This document shows, piece by piece, positions 43,816-53,413 of a stretch of 64,000 nucleotides of DNA. Position 1 is the first letter of the stretch. Each line of letters begins with the position of its first letter. The stretch comes from Defluviitalea raffinosedens. GTDB taxonomy: Bacteria > Bacillota > Clostridia > Lachnospirales > Defluviitaleaceae. The notes beneath the pieces were generated by a model. That model was not told where the DNA came from, made no database searches, and saw nothing but the letters and a program-made list of their open reading frames with translations. A program made the translations under genes and the position numbers. The stretch spans positions 1 to 64,000 of the forward strand of contig NZ_JAFBEP010000018.1 in assembly GCF_016908775.1 (NCBI RefSeq), read 5' to 3'.

Positions 43816-45117
43816 ATGAGAATGTATGATCTCATATTAAAGAAAAGAAATGGCGAAGAATTAACTAAAGAAGAGATTGATTTTATCATTAGTGGATACG
43901 TACAGGGAGAAATACCGGATTATCAAATCTCGACATTTTTAATGGCAGTATATTTTAGGGGGATGACTAAGCAAGAGATTTCAAATCTTACGCTTTCTTT
44001 TGTTCACTCAGGAGATGTGGTTGATTTGTCTTCTATTGAAGGCATTAAAGTAGATAAACATTCTACCGGCGGGGTAGGAGACAAGATTAGCTTAATTATC
44101 ATTCCTTTGGTTGCTTCCTTGGGCATTCCTGTTGCTAAAATGAGTGGAAGAGGACTAGGGCATACCGGTGGAACCATTGATAAATTAGAATCTATAGAAG
44201 GTTTCAGAACGGAACTGGATAGCAGTGAATTTATACACAATGTAAACACTTATAAAATGGCTATTGTAGGACAAACAGCCAACCTAACGCCTGCTGATAA
44301 GAAAATTTATGCTTTAAGGGATGTTACAGCGACAGTAGATAGTATTCCTTTAATTGCCAGCTCTATAATGAGCAAAAAAATTGCTTCAGGTTCCGATGCC
44401 ATTGTATTAGATGTAAAAGTAGGATCCGGTGCATTTATGAAGAGCATAGATGATGCGGAAGAATTGGCAAGGACGATGGTTGATATAGGAAAATCTTTAA
44501 ACAGGAAAACTATAGCAGTTCTTACCAATATGGATCAACCCCTTGGCCATGAGGTAGGAAATGCTAACGAAATAAAAGAAGTTATTGATGTATTAAGTAA
44601 TAAAGGCGCTGAAGATGAAACTACTATTGCGCTGACCATTGCTTCTCATATGGCAGTACTGGGAGGAGCATACAATGATTTTGATTCAGCTTTCAGAGTT
44701 TTGAAAGCAAAAATTGAAAATGGAGAAGCCATCAATAAATTCAAAGAATTTATTAAAATTCAAGGAGGCAATCCAGAGGTTGTTGATCATCCTGAATTAC
44801 TTCCTCAGGCAAAACATCACATCGAAATAAAAGCTTCTTCTTCAGGATATATCACATCCATCAATGCAGAAAGCATAGGAATTTCTGCTATGCTTTTGGG
44901 CGCAGGCCGAAGAACGAAAGAAGATAAGATCGATTTTGCCGCCGGAATTACTCTTACGAAGAAAATTGGGGACAAAGTAGATGTTGGAGAGACCATTTGC
45001 GTCTTACATACAAATCTTGAGAATACTAACGAAGCACAGAATATAGCAAAGGAAGCTTTCAGGATCAGTGAAGAAAAACCTGCTCCTGTAAAATATGTTT
45101 ATAAAGTGATTCAATAA
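43816..45117 (+). CDS. pdp: Pyrimidine-nucleoside phosphorylase
   Basis: The 433-residue protein has the thymidine/pyrimidine phosphorylase hallmarks: KVDKHSTGGVGDKISL (phosphate loop) and MSGRGLGHTGGTIDKLES, then a C-terminal barrel-sandwich domain. It cleaves uridine and thymidine with phosphate to the base and pentose 1-phosphate, which DeoB then isomerises. AGAGGGTGG precedes the ATG. A strong terminator ends the deoB-pdp unit. Confidence 0.95.
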   Translation: MRMYDLILKKRNGEELTKEEIDFIISGYVQGEIPDYQISTFLMAVYFRGMTKQEISNLTLSFVHSGDVVDLSSIEGIKVDKHSTGGVGDKISLIIIPLVASLGIPVAKMSGRGLGHTGGTIDKLESIEGFRTELDSSEFIHNVNTYKMAIVGQTANLTPADKKIYALRDVTATVDSIPLIASSIMSKKIASGSDAIVLDVKVGSGAFMKSIDDAEELARTMVDIGKSLNRKTIAVLTNMDQPLGHEVGNANEIKEVIDVLSNKGAEDETTIALTIASHMAVLGGAYNDFDSAFRVLKAKIENGEAINKFKEFIKIQGGNPEVVDHPELLPQAKHHIEIKASSSGYITSINAESIGISAMLLGAGRRTKEDKIDFAAGITLTKKIGDKVDVGETICVLHTNLENTNEAQNIAKEAFRISEEKPAPVKYVYKVIQ

Positions 45118-45124
45118 ACTTTTA

Positions 45125-45156
45125 AATGGAATGGTTTTGGCCATTCCATTTTTTGT
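45125..45156 (+). terminator. Intrinsic terminator
   Basis: AATGGAATGG (45125-45134) pairs with CCATTCCATT (45141-45150), T run follows. Ends deoB-pdp. Confidence 0.92.
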
Positions 45157-45255
45157 GGAAAGAATTACATCCCTTGTATTCATGTGCATATTTTATCAAA
45201 ATTGGTCTACCCTAAATATAGAGAAAAACATAATAAGTGCATAAGGAGGTAGACT

Positions 45256-46446
45256 ATGTCATTTTATAGACGTGTAGCAATTATACTTATAATCGTTTTG
45301 ATGATCAATCTTGTACCTTTTAGTGTTGCAGAAGGGGAAGAAACAAGTCCGCAACAGGCCAATGCTGAAATTCAGATAGAATCTCCTGCTGCTGTACTTA
45401 TGGAAGCAAAAACCGGTAAAGTTCTATTTGAAAAGAATATGCACGAAAAACGCTATCCAGCCAGTGTGACCAAAATTATGACACTTCTTCTGATCTATGA
45501 AGCAGTTGAAAACGGAAAAATCAGTTGGGATGATATAGTTACTGTCAGTGAACATGCAGGAAGTATGGGGGGCTCTCAGGTATATTTAGAGCCAAATGAA
45601 CAGCAAACAGTGAAAACTTTAACCAAATGCATAGCAGTTGCATCTGCCAATGACGCTTCGGTGGCTATGGCAGAACATATTGCCGGAAGTGAAGAAGCTT
45701 TCGTTAAGATGATGAATGAAAAAGCTAAAGAATTGGGAATGAACGATACAAATTTTGTCAATGCCTGTGGTTTACATGATGATGCCCATGTGACATCTGC
45801 ATATGATATTGCCTTGATGTCGCGAGAATTAATCAATAAATATCCTGAGATCCATGAACTTGCAACGATTTGGACAGATACCATTATTCATAAAACAAGA
45901 AGAGGAGAAGAAGAATTCGGCCTTACCAACACCAATAATTTGTTCAAATGGTATCCAGGAGCCAATGGACTTAAAACAGGTTTTACAAGTCAGTCTATGT
46001 ATTGCTTGTCGGGAACGGCTGAAAGAGACGGACTGAGTTTAATCGCAGTTGTTATGGGAGCGAAAAGTAAACAAGCAAGAAATTCAGAAGTAGCTAAAAT
46101 GTTAAACTATGGCTTTGCAAATTATGCGGTTATTCAAGGAGATCCGGTTGGAAAAGTAGTAGGCAGTGTCAAAGTATATAAGGGGAATGTACCTGCTGTA
46201 GATTGTGCAATTAAAAAAGATGTAAAATTATTGGTGAGCAAAAAAATAGCCAATCAAAAAATCGAATCAAAAGTTGAACTGCCGGAATATATTCAAGCTC
46301 CTGTAGAAAAAGGTATGAAAGTTGGAGAAATCATTTACTTATTCCAGGACAAAGAAGTTGGACGTTCAGATTTAGTTGCGACAGATTCTGTAAAGAAAGC
46401 AAGCCTGAAAACTATGATGAATGTACTATTGAAACAATGGTTCTAA
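45256..46446 (+). CDS. dacF: D-alanyl-D-alanine carboxypeptidase (DacF type)
   Basis: The 396-residue protein has a signal peptide (VAIILIIVLMINLVPFSVAEG), the S11 active-site motifs SxxK in YPASVTKIM, SxN in SANDAS and KTG in GLKTGFTS, then a C-terminal beta domain and an amphipathic membrane-binding helix (MMNVLLKQWF). It trims D-Ala from peptidoglycan stem peptides outside the membrane. Location after spoIIM-xerD-deoB-pdp matches dacF of B. subtilis, a sporulation-phase enzyme; the symbol rests on that. AAGGAGG precedes the ATG. Confidence 0.9.
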   Translation: MSFYRRVAIILIIVLMINLVPFSVAEGEETSPQQANAEIQIESPAAVLMEAKTGKVLFEKNMHEKRYPASVTKIMTLLLIYEAVENGKISWDDIVTVSEHAGSMGGSQVYLEPNEQQTVKTLTKCIAVASANDASVAMAEHIAGSEEAFVKMMNEKAKELGMNDTNFVNACGLHDDAHVTSAYDIALMSRELINKYPEIHELATIWTDTIIHKTRRGEEEFGLTNTNNLFKWYPGANGLKTGFTSQSMYCLSGTAERDGLSLIAVVMGAKSKQARNSEVAKMLNYGFANYAVIQGDPVGKVVGSVKVYKGNVPAVDCAIKKDVKLLVSKKIANQKIESKVELPEYIQAPVEKGMKVGEIIYLFQDKEVGRSDLVATDSVKKASLKTMMNVLLKQWF

Positions 46447-46447
46447 G

Positions 46448-46484
46448 TTTTAAGCGCCTAAGAATTTTCTTAGGCGCTTAAAAT
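46448..46484 (+). terminator. Perfect 16-bp hairpin after dacF
   Basis: TTTTAAGCGCCTAAGA (46448-46463) pairs with TCTTAGGCGCTTAAAA (46468-46483) around a four-base loop. The tail is A/T-rich rather than pure T, but the stem is very stable. Confidence 0.8.
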
Positions 46485-46573
46485 TATATTTGAAATTTTT
46501 ATGTTATACCTTTACAATATACCTAGTAAATATCTTAAAAATCTTTTGATTAACACTAAAAGGAGGACGGATT

Positions 46574-47188
46574 TTGAACAATCCTATATTGGAAATAATT
46601 ATAAAAATACTAGGAATATTGGTAGGAGTTACTTTTCATGAATTTGCCCATGGACTGATGGCATATTGCTTCGGGGATAAAACACCGAAAAAAGAAGGGA
46701 GACTAACACTTAATCCAATATCTCATATTGATCCTATAGGCCTAATATTGCTGTTTTTTATGAATTTTGGATGGTCCAGACCAATACATACAAATCCCAC
46801 GAATTTTAAGAATAGAAAACCAGCAATGATTATGGTATCATTAGCTGGTTGTATAGCTAATTTACTTATAGCAGTTGTATTCGCAATGATATTAAAGCTT
46901 TTGAATGTGTATAACATAGAATATGATTTGTTTTTTCAAATTTTGCTCTATGGAATCTATATCAATATAGTATTGGCAATTTTTAATTTAATTCCCATAC
47001 CTCCTATGGACGGCTCAAAAATATTATTTAATCTTATTCCTCCAAGGACCTATTTTAAAATTATACAGTATGAATATATACTGCAGATTATCTTGATCAT
47101 ACTTTTACTGATTGGCGCTATTCCTATGCTTTTAAACCCAATAGTTTTGCAGATATATAATTTTTTAATCAAGCTGATTGGATTATAA
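46574..47188 (+). CDS. Site-2 protease family (M50) membrane metalloprotease
   Basis: The 204-residue protein has several membrane helices, the zinc motif HEFAH in GVTFHEFAHGLMAY and the third ligand in NLIPIPPMDGSKI. Short members of this family (without PDZ) lie beside scpA-scpB in Clostridia, as here. It should cleave membrane-embedded substrates; its target is unknown. Start TTG 46574 after AAGGAGG. scpA follows after 18 bases. Confidence 0.92.
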   Translation: MNNPILEIIIKILGILVGVTFHEFAHGLMAYCFGDKTPKKEGRLTLNPISHIDPIGLILLFFMNFGWSRPIHTNPTNFKNRKPAMIMVSLAGCIANLLIAVVFAMILKLLNVYNIEYDLFFQILLYGIYINIVLAIFNLIPIPPMDGSKILFNLIPPRTYFKIIQYEYILQIILIILLLIGAIPMLLNPIVLQIYNFLIKLIGL

Positions 47189-47206
47189 TGAAAAGGGGTA
47201 CAAGAT

Positions 47207-47986
47207 TTGAGTATTACAGTAAAATTAGAAGCATTTGAAGGCCCTTTTGATTTGCTTTTTCATTTGATAGAGAAGAATAAAATCAATATCTATGATATAC
47301 CAATAGCCCTTATTACAGACCAATTTATGGAATACGTGGATGCAATGCAGGAAAGAAATATGGACAATATGAGTGAGTTTTTAGTGATGGCTGCAACCCT
47401 TTTAGAAATCAAATCTAAAATGTTGCTGCCGATTCCTAAAAAAGAAGAGGAAGAAGAAGAGGATCCAAGAGAAGAATTGGTGAATAAACTCTTGGAGTAT
47501 AAGAAAATCAAACATTTCTCAGAAGAATTAAAGATGAGGCAAGTAGAAGCACAAAAGGTGTTTTATAGAAATTCAACATTGCCGCAGCATGTAAAAAATA
47601 TGCTTCAGGATGTACCGGTAGAGATTTCTGAGATTTTGGATGGTATTACGCTCCAAAATATGTTTTCTATTTTTCAGGACTTATTGAAGAGAAAAGAAAG
47701 AAAGATTGATACTGTACGAAGTGGGTTTAAATCTGTTCAAAGAGATGTTTATAAAATTGAAGATAAAATTACATATATTATGGATTTATTGGTGATATAC
47801 CCTGTTATTCATTTTCATGAATTATTTTATGAAGACTCAGACAAAATGGAAATTGTCGTGACTTTTTTGGCTTTATTGGAATTAATAAGAAGTAAAAAAG
47901 TTAAAATTGAACAAAAATACCCATTCAAAGATATTTTGATTATGACGTATGATGGGATGGATGTAAATGAAACTGACGAAAGATGA
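47207..47986 (+). CDS. scpA: Segregation and condensation protein A
   Basis: The 259-residue protein is a kleisin: N-terminal KLEAFEGPFDLLFHLIEKNKINIYDIPIA is diagnostic, a Glu-rich linker (KKEEEEEEDPREE) follows, and the C-terminal winged helix ends near residue 250. It bridges the SMC heads in the condensin complex that compacts the chromosome. TTG start at 47207. It overlaps scpB by 20 bases, which couples translation of two complex subunits. Confidence 0.95.
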   Translation: MSITVKLEAFEGPFDLLFHLIEKNKINIYDIPIALITDQFMEYVDAMQERNMDNMSEFLVMAATLLEIKSKMLLPIPKKEEEEEEDPREELVNKLLEYKKIKHFSEELKMRQVEAQKVFYRNSTLPQHVKNMLQDVPVEISEILDGITLQNMFSIFQDLLKRKERKIDTVRSGFKSVQRDVYKIEDKITYIMDLLVIYPVIHFHELFYEDSDKMEIVVTFLALLELIRSKKVKIEQKYPFKDILIMTYDGMDVNETDER

Positions 47987-48551
47987 GGCTGCGATAGAAG
48001 CAATTTTATTTATATCGGGAGAAGCTGTTTCACTGAAAAAATTATCTGAAATTATTCAAAAAGATCTCCATACAACGAGAAATATTATTGAGAATTTGAT
48101 TGCCAGGTACAGGGATGAAGGGCGGGGTATTCAGATTATTGAAGTGAATAATGCATTTCAAATGTGTACAAGTCCTCAGTTTTTTGAGTTAATTCAATCT
48201 TTTTATCAAAATCCTAAAAAATTTAATATGACTCAGGCTCTTTTAGAAACTTTAGCAATCATTGCTTACAAACAGCCTGTAACTAAGGCTGATATTGAAG
48301 AAATCAGAGGGGTACGCTCTGATCACGTAGTTAATAAATTAATAGAGTATAATCTGGTTTGTGAAGTGGGGAGAATGGAAGCACCAGGCAAGCCGATTTT
48401 ATTTGGAACGACGGAGGAGTTTTTAAGATATTTTGGTTTTAAAAATATCAATGAACTTCCTCAGCTTCAAGAAGAATTGCTGAAACAGCTTCAGAAAGAA
48501 GTGCAAAATGAAGTAAAGCAAATAGGGTTATTTGATGACCAAGAGGAGTGA
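47967..48551 (+). CDS. scpB: Segregation and condensation protein B
   Basis: The 194-residue protein has two winged-helix domains: AIEAILFISGEAVSLKKLSEII (N-terminal) and ALLETLAIIAYKQPVTKADIEEIRGV (C-terminal), followed by an acidic tail. It binds ScpA and completes the SMC-ScpAB condensin. Translation starts inside the end of scpA. A terminator hairpin overlaps its last codons. Confidence 0.95.
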   Translation: MKLTKDEAAIEAILFISGEAVSLKKLSEIIQKDLHTTRNIIENLIARYRDEGRGIQIIEVNNAFQMCTSPQFFELIQSFYQNPKKFNMTQALLETLAIIAYKQPVTKADIEEIRGVRSDHVVNKLIEYNLVCEVGRMEAPGKPILFGTTEEFLRYFGFKNINELPQLQEELLKQLQKEVQNEVKQIGLFDDQEE

Positions 48552-48575
48552 AAAGCTTCTTTTGGTCATTTTTGT
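48535..48575 (+). terminator. Terminator overlapping the end of scpB
   Basis: ATGACCAA... pairs with ...TTGGTCAT (wobble allowed), T run follows. The left arm is coding sequence. Confidence 0.75.
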
Positions 48576-48642
48576 TTTTTGCATGGTTTATTGATCTTGG
48601 GGAAAAATAAATTTAAATGTAACAAAATAAGCAGGTGAAATC

Positions 48643-49167
48643 TTGAAAGTAATCATTCATTATGAAAAAAGAGGCGAGAATCAGGATTTAACCGTAAGTG
48701 TATATTTATTTCGGTATATTAGAATTTACAAACTTAATCTTGTTGAATATATGCAGACTAAAATTGAGGAATATCTAAAGGGAAATTATAGCAAGTTTTT
48801 TTCAACAAAATCATACATAAACTATAAAAATTCAGCAAAAATAATATGGAATAGAATTGAAAAATTTAAGAAGCATATATACATCAATTCCCTGGATTTG
48901 AAGTTGCATCTTGGTACAGGTGATCCGGCTGTTACAGCTCTTCTTTATGGTTTAATTTACAGCATACTGCCCAATATAGTTTATTTTGTTCATCAATTCA
49001 TTACAATAAAAAAACATTATTATCGAATACTTCCTCAATTTGATTCTTCCGCGACCAATATTTCATTGACTTGTGAGATGATGATTCATCCTGTTTTCGT
49101 CGTTTATCAGTATTTTATTACAAAAAGGAGGCTTAAAGATGACAAATTCGAATCAACATCCCATTGA
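48643..49167 (+). CDS. DUF2953 family protein
   Basis: The 174-residue protein matches DUF2953 in context and pattern: short N-terminal strand segment (VIIHYEKRGENQDLTVSVYLF), basic middle, and the hallmark LHLGTGDPAVTALLYGLIYSIL followed by strand-rich C-terminus. The family sits with gerW/ytfJ in spore formers and is of unknown function. Start TTG 48643. Its 3' end overlaps the next gene by 29 bases, so the pair is translationally coupled. Confidence 0.85.
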   Translation: MKVIIHYEKRGENQDLTVSVYLFRYIRIYKLNLVEYMQTKIEEYLKGNYSKFFSTKSYINYKNSAKIIWNRIEKFKKHIYINSLDLKLHLGTGDPAVTALLYGLIYSILPNIVYFVHQFITIKKHYYRILPQFDSSATNISLTCEMMIHPVFVVYQYFITKRRLKDDKFESTSH

Positions 49168-49642
49168 ATCCTTGATGAAAACTGCAATGAGCAATATAAA
49201 AGAAATGGTTGAAGTCAATACGGTAGTAGGGGATCCAATAGAAACTGCTGAAGGAACAGTGATTATGCCTATCACAAAAGCTACATTCGGCTTTGCCGCG
49301 GGAGGAGCTGAGTATGGGACTGCTATGAGGGATGACGGATCTAGTGATGAAGGAAGTGGTCATTCCGAAAGATTCCCCTTTGGAGGAGGAAGCGGTGCCG
49401 GAGTCTGTATTCAGCCAGTCGCATTTATGGTGGTTGAAGATGGTAAGGTGCAAATAAGGCATGTAAATTATCACTTTGGAACCATGTCAAAAGTAATGGA
49501 AGAAGTACCGGAACTTATTGGCAAATTAGGAACTTATTTTAATTCAAAAGGGAAAAGTAAAGGAAAAGTGAAAGATGAGAGCAAAGAAAATAGTGAAAAG
49601 AACTTAACAAAAGTATTGGAAGTTTATGAATCTGAGAAATAA
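49139..49642 (+). CDS. ytfJ: GerW-family sporulation protein (YtfJ)
   Basis: The 167-residue protein has the YtfJ/GerW core: MKTAMSNIKEMVEVNTVVGDPI, then VIMPITKATFGFAAGGAEYG and the glycine-rich GGGSGAGVCIQPVAFMVV. It is needed for proper spore germination with certain germinants in Bacillus. A polar, lysine-rich tail follows (KGKSKGKVKDESKEN). AAAAGGAGG lies just before the ATG, inside the previous gene. Likely expressed in the forespore; no promoter identified. Confidence 0.93.
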   Translation: MTNSNQHPIESLMKTAMSNIKEMVEVNTVVGDPIETAEGTVIMPITKATFGFAAGGAEYGTAMRDDGSSDEGSGHSERFPFGGGSGAGVCIQPVAFMVVEDGKVQIRHVNYHFGTMSKVMEEVPELIGKLGTYFNSKGKSKGKVKDESKENSEKNLTKVLEVYESEK

Positions 49643-49708
49643 AATTTCTGCATAAAATAAGCTGTTACCTTTTATGATAAATATAAGGATTTTTAAAAGG
49701 AGTAAGGT

Positions 49709-50896
49709 ATGACTAAAAGGAAATTCAGACTGATGATATCTGTTATATTACTTCTTATATTTGCATCTCCAGCTTATGGAGCAGAAAGCAATGAGCCTAA
49801 AGTAGAAGCACAATCAGCTATTCTAATAGAAGCGGATACAGGGCGAATACTGTGGGAAAAAAATGCCCATGAACCAAGGCCAATGGCAAGTACAACAAAA
49901 ATCATGACATGTATCCTTGCGTTAGAAAGTGGAATGCTTGACGATATTGTTACAGTAAGCAAAAGAGCTGCCCTGGCTCCAGAAGTAAAACTTCGACTAA
50001 AAGCCGGAGAAAAACAGAGATTGGAAGACCTGCTCTATGCGCTGATGATGAAATCATCTAATGATGCTGCCGTTGCAATTGCTGAGCATATCAGTGGTTC
50101 TGTAGAAGCATTTTGTGAAAAAATGACTCAAAAAGCAAAAGAGCTGGGAGCAAAAAATACAGTTTTTAGAACCCCTAATGGACTGGATGCAGATGGACAT
50201 CAGTCTACAGCATATGATTTGGCATTGATTACCCGTTATGCAATGAAAAATCCTAAATTTGTTGAAATCATTAATACAAGACAGATTACCATCCCTAAGG
50301 AAGGGAATTTTCGCTCTTATTATTTAAGTAATGCAAATAGATTTTTATATGAATATCCCGGAGCAAATGGCGTAAAAACTGGTTATACAGGTAAAGCAGG
50401 TTATTGCTTTGTAGGCGCTGCCAATCAAAATGGAATGCAGCTCATTTCTGTTGTACTTGCCAGCGGATGGGGATCCAGAGGAAAAGAGCAAAAATGGGTT
50501 GATACCAAGAGAATCATGAATTATGGTTTTCAGAATTACAAGAAGGTTTGTCTTTTAGAAAAAAATAAACTTCTTAAAACGATACCTGTAGAACGGGCAA
50601 AAGAAACCAGCGTCTCTTTATATTCTGACAAAACTATTGTTTCCGTCCTAAATGAAGAGGAAAAGTCTAAAGTCCAAATAAAAATTGATGTCCCACAGTC
50701 TGTGGAAGCCCCGGTAACTAAAGGGCAGGAAATTGGAAGGGCGAAAGTGATTTTAGGGGATGAGATTCTAGGAACTGTGTCATTGGTTGCCGACAGAGAC
50801 ATTGAGAGACATGACTTTCCAGCATGTATAAAGAAAGTATTAAATAATTGGTTAAGATTGACCAAGTACGGTATAATAATAGGTGAAAAGGAATGA
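49709..50896 (+). CDS. D-alanyl-D-alanine carboxypeptidase, second copy
   Basis: The 395-residue protein has a signal peptide (FRLMISVILLLIFASPAYG), S11 motifs SxxK in MASTTKIM, SxN in SSNDAA and KTG in GVKTGYTG, and a C-terminal beta domain ending with an amphipathic helix (IKKVLNNWLRLTKYG). It removes terminal D-Ala of peptidoglycan. It shares the architecture of the enzyme at 45.3 kb but differs in much of the sequence, and lies after gerW. The two may have distinct roles in cortex and wall. AAGGAG precedes the ATG. Confidence 0.92.
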   Translation: MTKRKFRLMISVILLLIFASPAYGAESNEPKVEAQSAILIEADTGRILWEKNAHEPRPMASTTKIMTCILALESGMLDDIVTVSKRAALAPEVKLRLKAGEKQRLEDLLYALMMKSSNDAAVAIAEHISGSVEAFCEKMTQKAKELGAKNTVFRTPNGLDADGHQSTAYDLALITRYAMKNPKFVEIINTRQITIPKEGNFRSYYLSNANRFLYEYPGANGVKTGYTGKAGYCFVGAANQNGMQLISVVLASGWGSRGKEQKWVDTKRIMNYGFQNYKKVCLLEKNKLLKTIPVERAKETSVSLYSDKTIVSVLNEEEKSKVQIKIDVPQSVEAPVTKGQEIGRAKVILGDEILGTVSLVADRDIERHDFPACIKKVLNNWLRLTKYGIIIGEKE

Positions 50897-50918
50897 CCTT
50901 TAGCCTATTATTTTTTTA
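50875..50918 (+). terminator. Terminator overlapping the end of the carboxypeptidase gene
   Basis: AATAATAGG (50875-50883) pairs with CCTATTATT (50904-50912), inner AAAGG/CCTTT, then seven T. Confidence 0.85.
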
Positions 50919-50934
50919 TGAGGGGAAGGAACAT

Positions 50935-51672
50935 ATGAATACTGAAAAGAAAAAAACAGCAGAGGTTAGACTTCAGAAGTTTTTAGCAGATGCAGGAATT
51001 GCATCGAGAAGAAAAGCGGAAGAGTATATTCTTCAAGGTAAAGTAAAGGTAAATGGTCAGGTTGTCACCAGTTTAGGTACAAAAATAAATCCTGATCAGG
51101 ATATTGTTTACTATAATGATAAAAAAGTAGAAATTAAAAAAAAGAAGATATATCTTTTGTTGAATAAACCCGAAAATTATGTTACAACTGTAAATGACCA
51201 GTTTAATAGGCCGACGGTTATGAATTTACTCCATTCTGTACCAGAGAGAGTTTATCCTGTTGGTCGACTGGATTATAATACATCCGGACTTCTGCTGCTT
51301 ACTAATGATGGGGATTTAACTTATAAAATTACCCATCCAAAACACCATATTGATAAGGTGTATCTGGCAACCGTTAAGGGGATTCCCAGTGAAGCTTCAT
51401 TGAATAAGCTGAGACGAGGAGTTGTGATAGACGATTATAAAACAGCTCCTGCAAAGGTTGAGATGATTCATACATCTTCAAATAATGCCACCCTTCAAAT
51501 TACGATCCATGAAGGAAGAAACAGGCAGGTCAGAAAGATGTGCGAAGCTATAGGACATCCTGTAATTCGCTTAAAAAGGATTGCCATTGGAAAAATTTTG
51601 TTGGGAGATCTTCCTGTAGGCAAATATCGAAGTCTGACACCAAAAGAGATTGATTACTTAAAAAACATATAA
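50935..51672 (+). CDS. rluB: 23S rRNA pseudouridine synthase, RluB type
   Basis: The 245-residue protein begins with an S4 RNA-binding domain ([20 protein letters not shown]) followed by the RsuA/RluB catalytic domain with Asp in [19 protein letters not shown] and the C-terminal [10 protein letters not shown]. It converts a uridine of 23S rRNA to pseudouridine. ATG 50935 is chosen (AGGGGAAGGA upstream); longer readings from 50893 run through the terminator hairpin. Next gene is speE, 22 bases on. Confidence 0.93.
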   Translation: MNTEKKKTAEVRLQKFLADAGIASRRKAEEYILQGKVKVNGQVVTSLGTKINPDQDIVYYNDKKVEIKKKKIYLLLNKPENYVTTVNDQFNRPTVMNLLHSVPERVYPVGRLDYNTSGLLLLTNDGDLTYKITHPKHHIDKVYLATVKGIPSEASLNKLRRGVVIDDYKTAPAKVEMIHTSSNNATLQITIHEGRNRQVRKMCEAIGHPVIRLKRIAIGKILLGDLPVGKYRSLTPKEIDYLKNI

Positions 51673-51694
51673 ACTTTATGAAAGGAGCAAGTCA

Positions 51695-52522
51695 ATGGAA
51701 CTTTGGTTTACTGAAAAGCAAACTGAAAATTTTGGTATCACTGCTAAGGTGATTCAAAGCCTTCATACGGAAAAAACGCAGTATCAGCAGTTGGATATGA
51801 TCCAAACTAAAGAATTTGGTAACATGCTGGTATTGGATGGGATGGTGATGACTACCGAAAAAGATGAATTTGTATATCATGAAATGGTGACCCATCCAGT
51901 GCTTTTTACTCATCCTAATCCGAAAAACGTTTTAGTTGTCGGAGGCGGAGATGGAGGAGCTATAAGAGAAGTTTTAAAACATCCAGAAGTAGAAAAGGTT
52001 GTTTTAGTTGAGATTGATGGAAAAGTAATCGAATACTCTAAAAAGTATCTTCCAAGCATAGCAGGCAAATTAGATGATGAAAGAGTACAAGTATTGATTG
52101 ACGACGGATTTATGCACATACATAAAAATAAAAATAAATATGACGTGATCATGGTTGATTCTACTGAACCGGTAGGGCCAGCAGCTCCGCTGTTTGAGAG
52201 AGGTTTTTATCAAGGTATTTATGAAACTTTAAAAGAAGATGGTATATTTGTCGCGCAGACTGACAATCCTTGGTTTAAAGGAGAACTTATTAAAAAAGTT
52301 TTCAAAGATGTCAAAGAAATCTTCCCTATTACAAAACTTTATACCTGTAATATTCCTACTTATCCCAGTGGTATGTGGACATTTACAATAGGTTCTAAAA
52401 AATATGATCCGGAGGCTGTTGACATTACAGCAATCCCTGATATAGATACCAAATATTATACACCGCAGATTCACAAAGCATGTTTTGTATTACCAAGATT
52501 TGTTGAATTATTAACTAAGTAG
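51695..52522 (+). CDS. speE: Spermidine synthase
   Basis: The 275-residue protein is a full polyamine aminopropyltransferase: [59 protein letters not shown] and the DSTEPVGPA block with the catalytic Asp. It moves an aminopropyl group from decarboxylated S-adenosylmethionine to putrescine. speB follows after 10 bases, so putrescine production and use are coupled; the arginine and AdoMet decarboxylases are not in this window. Confidence 0.95.
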   Translation: MELWFTEKQTENFGITAKVIQSLHTEKTQYQQLDMIQTKEFGNMLVLDGMVMTTEKDEFVYHEMVTHPVLFTHPNPKNVLVVGGGDGGAIREVLKHPEVEKVVLVEIDGKVIEYSKKYLPSIAGKLDDERVQVLIDDGFMHIHKNKNKYDVIMVDSTEPVGPAAPLFERGFYQGIYETLKEDGIFVAQTDNPWFKGELIKKVFKDVKEIFPITKLYTCNIPTYPSGMWTFTIGSKKYDPEAVDITAIPDIDTKYYTPQIHKACFVLPRFVELLTK

Positions 52523-52532
52523 GAGAATGTGT

Positions 52533-53405
52533 ATGAGCATACTAAAGAATAAACAGACGCTTTTTCCGCATTTTATGGGTTCAGCTGAAAAGTATGAAGA
52601 CGCAGATATCATTTTATTTGGTGTGCCAATGGACTTTACAACCAGCTTCAGACCTGGTACAAGGCAAGGGCCCATGAAGATTCGAGAAGTATCCATAGGT
52701 ATCGAAGAATATAGCTTTTACCAAAATAAAAGTCTGGAAGATATTTCTTATTATGACGGCGGTGACTTGGATCTTCCTTTTGGGAATGTGGACAAATGTT
52801 TGTCGCTTATTTCACAAGCAACAAAGGAAGTATTGGATGATCACAAACTTCCTATAGTAATAGGGGGAGAGCATTTAATAAGTCTTCCTGTCATTCAGGA
52901 AGTTTACAATAAATATAAAAAGGATTTGGTACTTATTCATATTGATGCTCATGCTGATCTCAGAGAAGACTATATTGGAGAAAACAGATCCCATGCAACA
53001 GTAATAAGACGCTGTTGTGATTTTATCAATCCTAAGAATATCTATCAATTTGGCATTCGTTCCGGAACAAAAGAAGAGTTTGAATTTGCTAAAAAGAATC
53101 TGAACTTCTATCCCTTTGAGGTATTGGAACCGCTTAAAGGATGCATTGAGAAATTAAAAGGCAGACCGATTCATGTTACCTTAGATATCGATGTTTTGGA
53201 CCCTGCATATGCTTGTGCTACTGGAACACCTGAAGCTGGAGGGATATCGTCAAAGGAAATGATTGAGAGTATTTTGCTTTTTAATTCTCTTAATATCGTA
53301 GGGTTTGATTTGGTTGAAGTTTCTCCTGTATACGATGTGGCTGACCGTACTTCTCTATTAGCAGCTAAACTGATTAGAGAAATGATGCTCATAGTATCAA
53401 AGTAG
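52533..53405 (+). CDS. speB: Agmatinase
   Basis: The 290-residue protein is an ureohydrolase with two-manganese ligands in GGEHLIS, HIDAHADLR and DIDVLDPAYA, and GTPEAGG near the C-terminus. It hydrolyses agmatine to putrescine and urea, the substrate for SpeE just upstream. ATG 52533 is chosen since AGGAGA lies 8 bases before; the in-frame ATG at 52527 is too close. Length and motifs fit agmatinase better than arginase. Confidence 0.93.
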   Translation: MSILKNKQTLFPHFMGSAEKYEDADIILFGVPMDFTTSFRPGTRQGPMKIREVSIGIEEYSFYQNKSLEDISYYDGGDLDLPFGNVDKCLSLISQATKEVLDDHKLPIVIGGEHLISLPVIQEVYNKYKKDLVLIHIDAHADLREDYIGENRSHATVIRRCCDFINPKNIYQFGIRSGTKEEFEFAKKNLNFYPFEVLEPLKGCIEKLKGRPIHVTLDIDVLDPAYACATGTPEAGGISSKEMIESILLFNSLNIVGFDLVEVSPVYDVADRTSLLAAKLIREMMLIVSK

Positions 53406-53413
53406 GTGATGAA

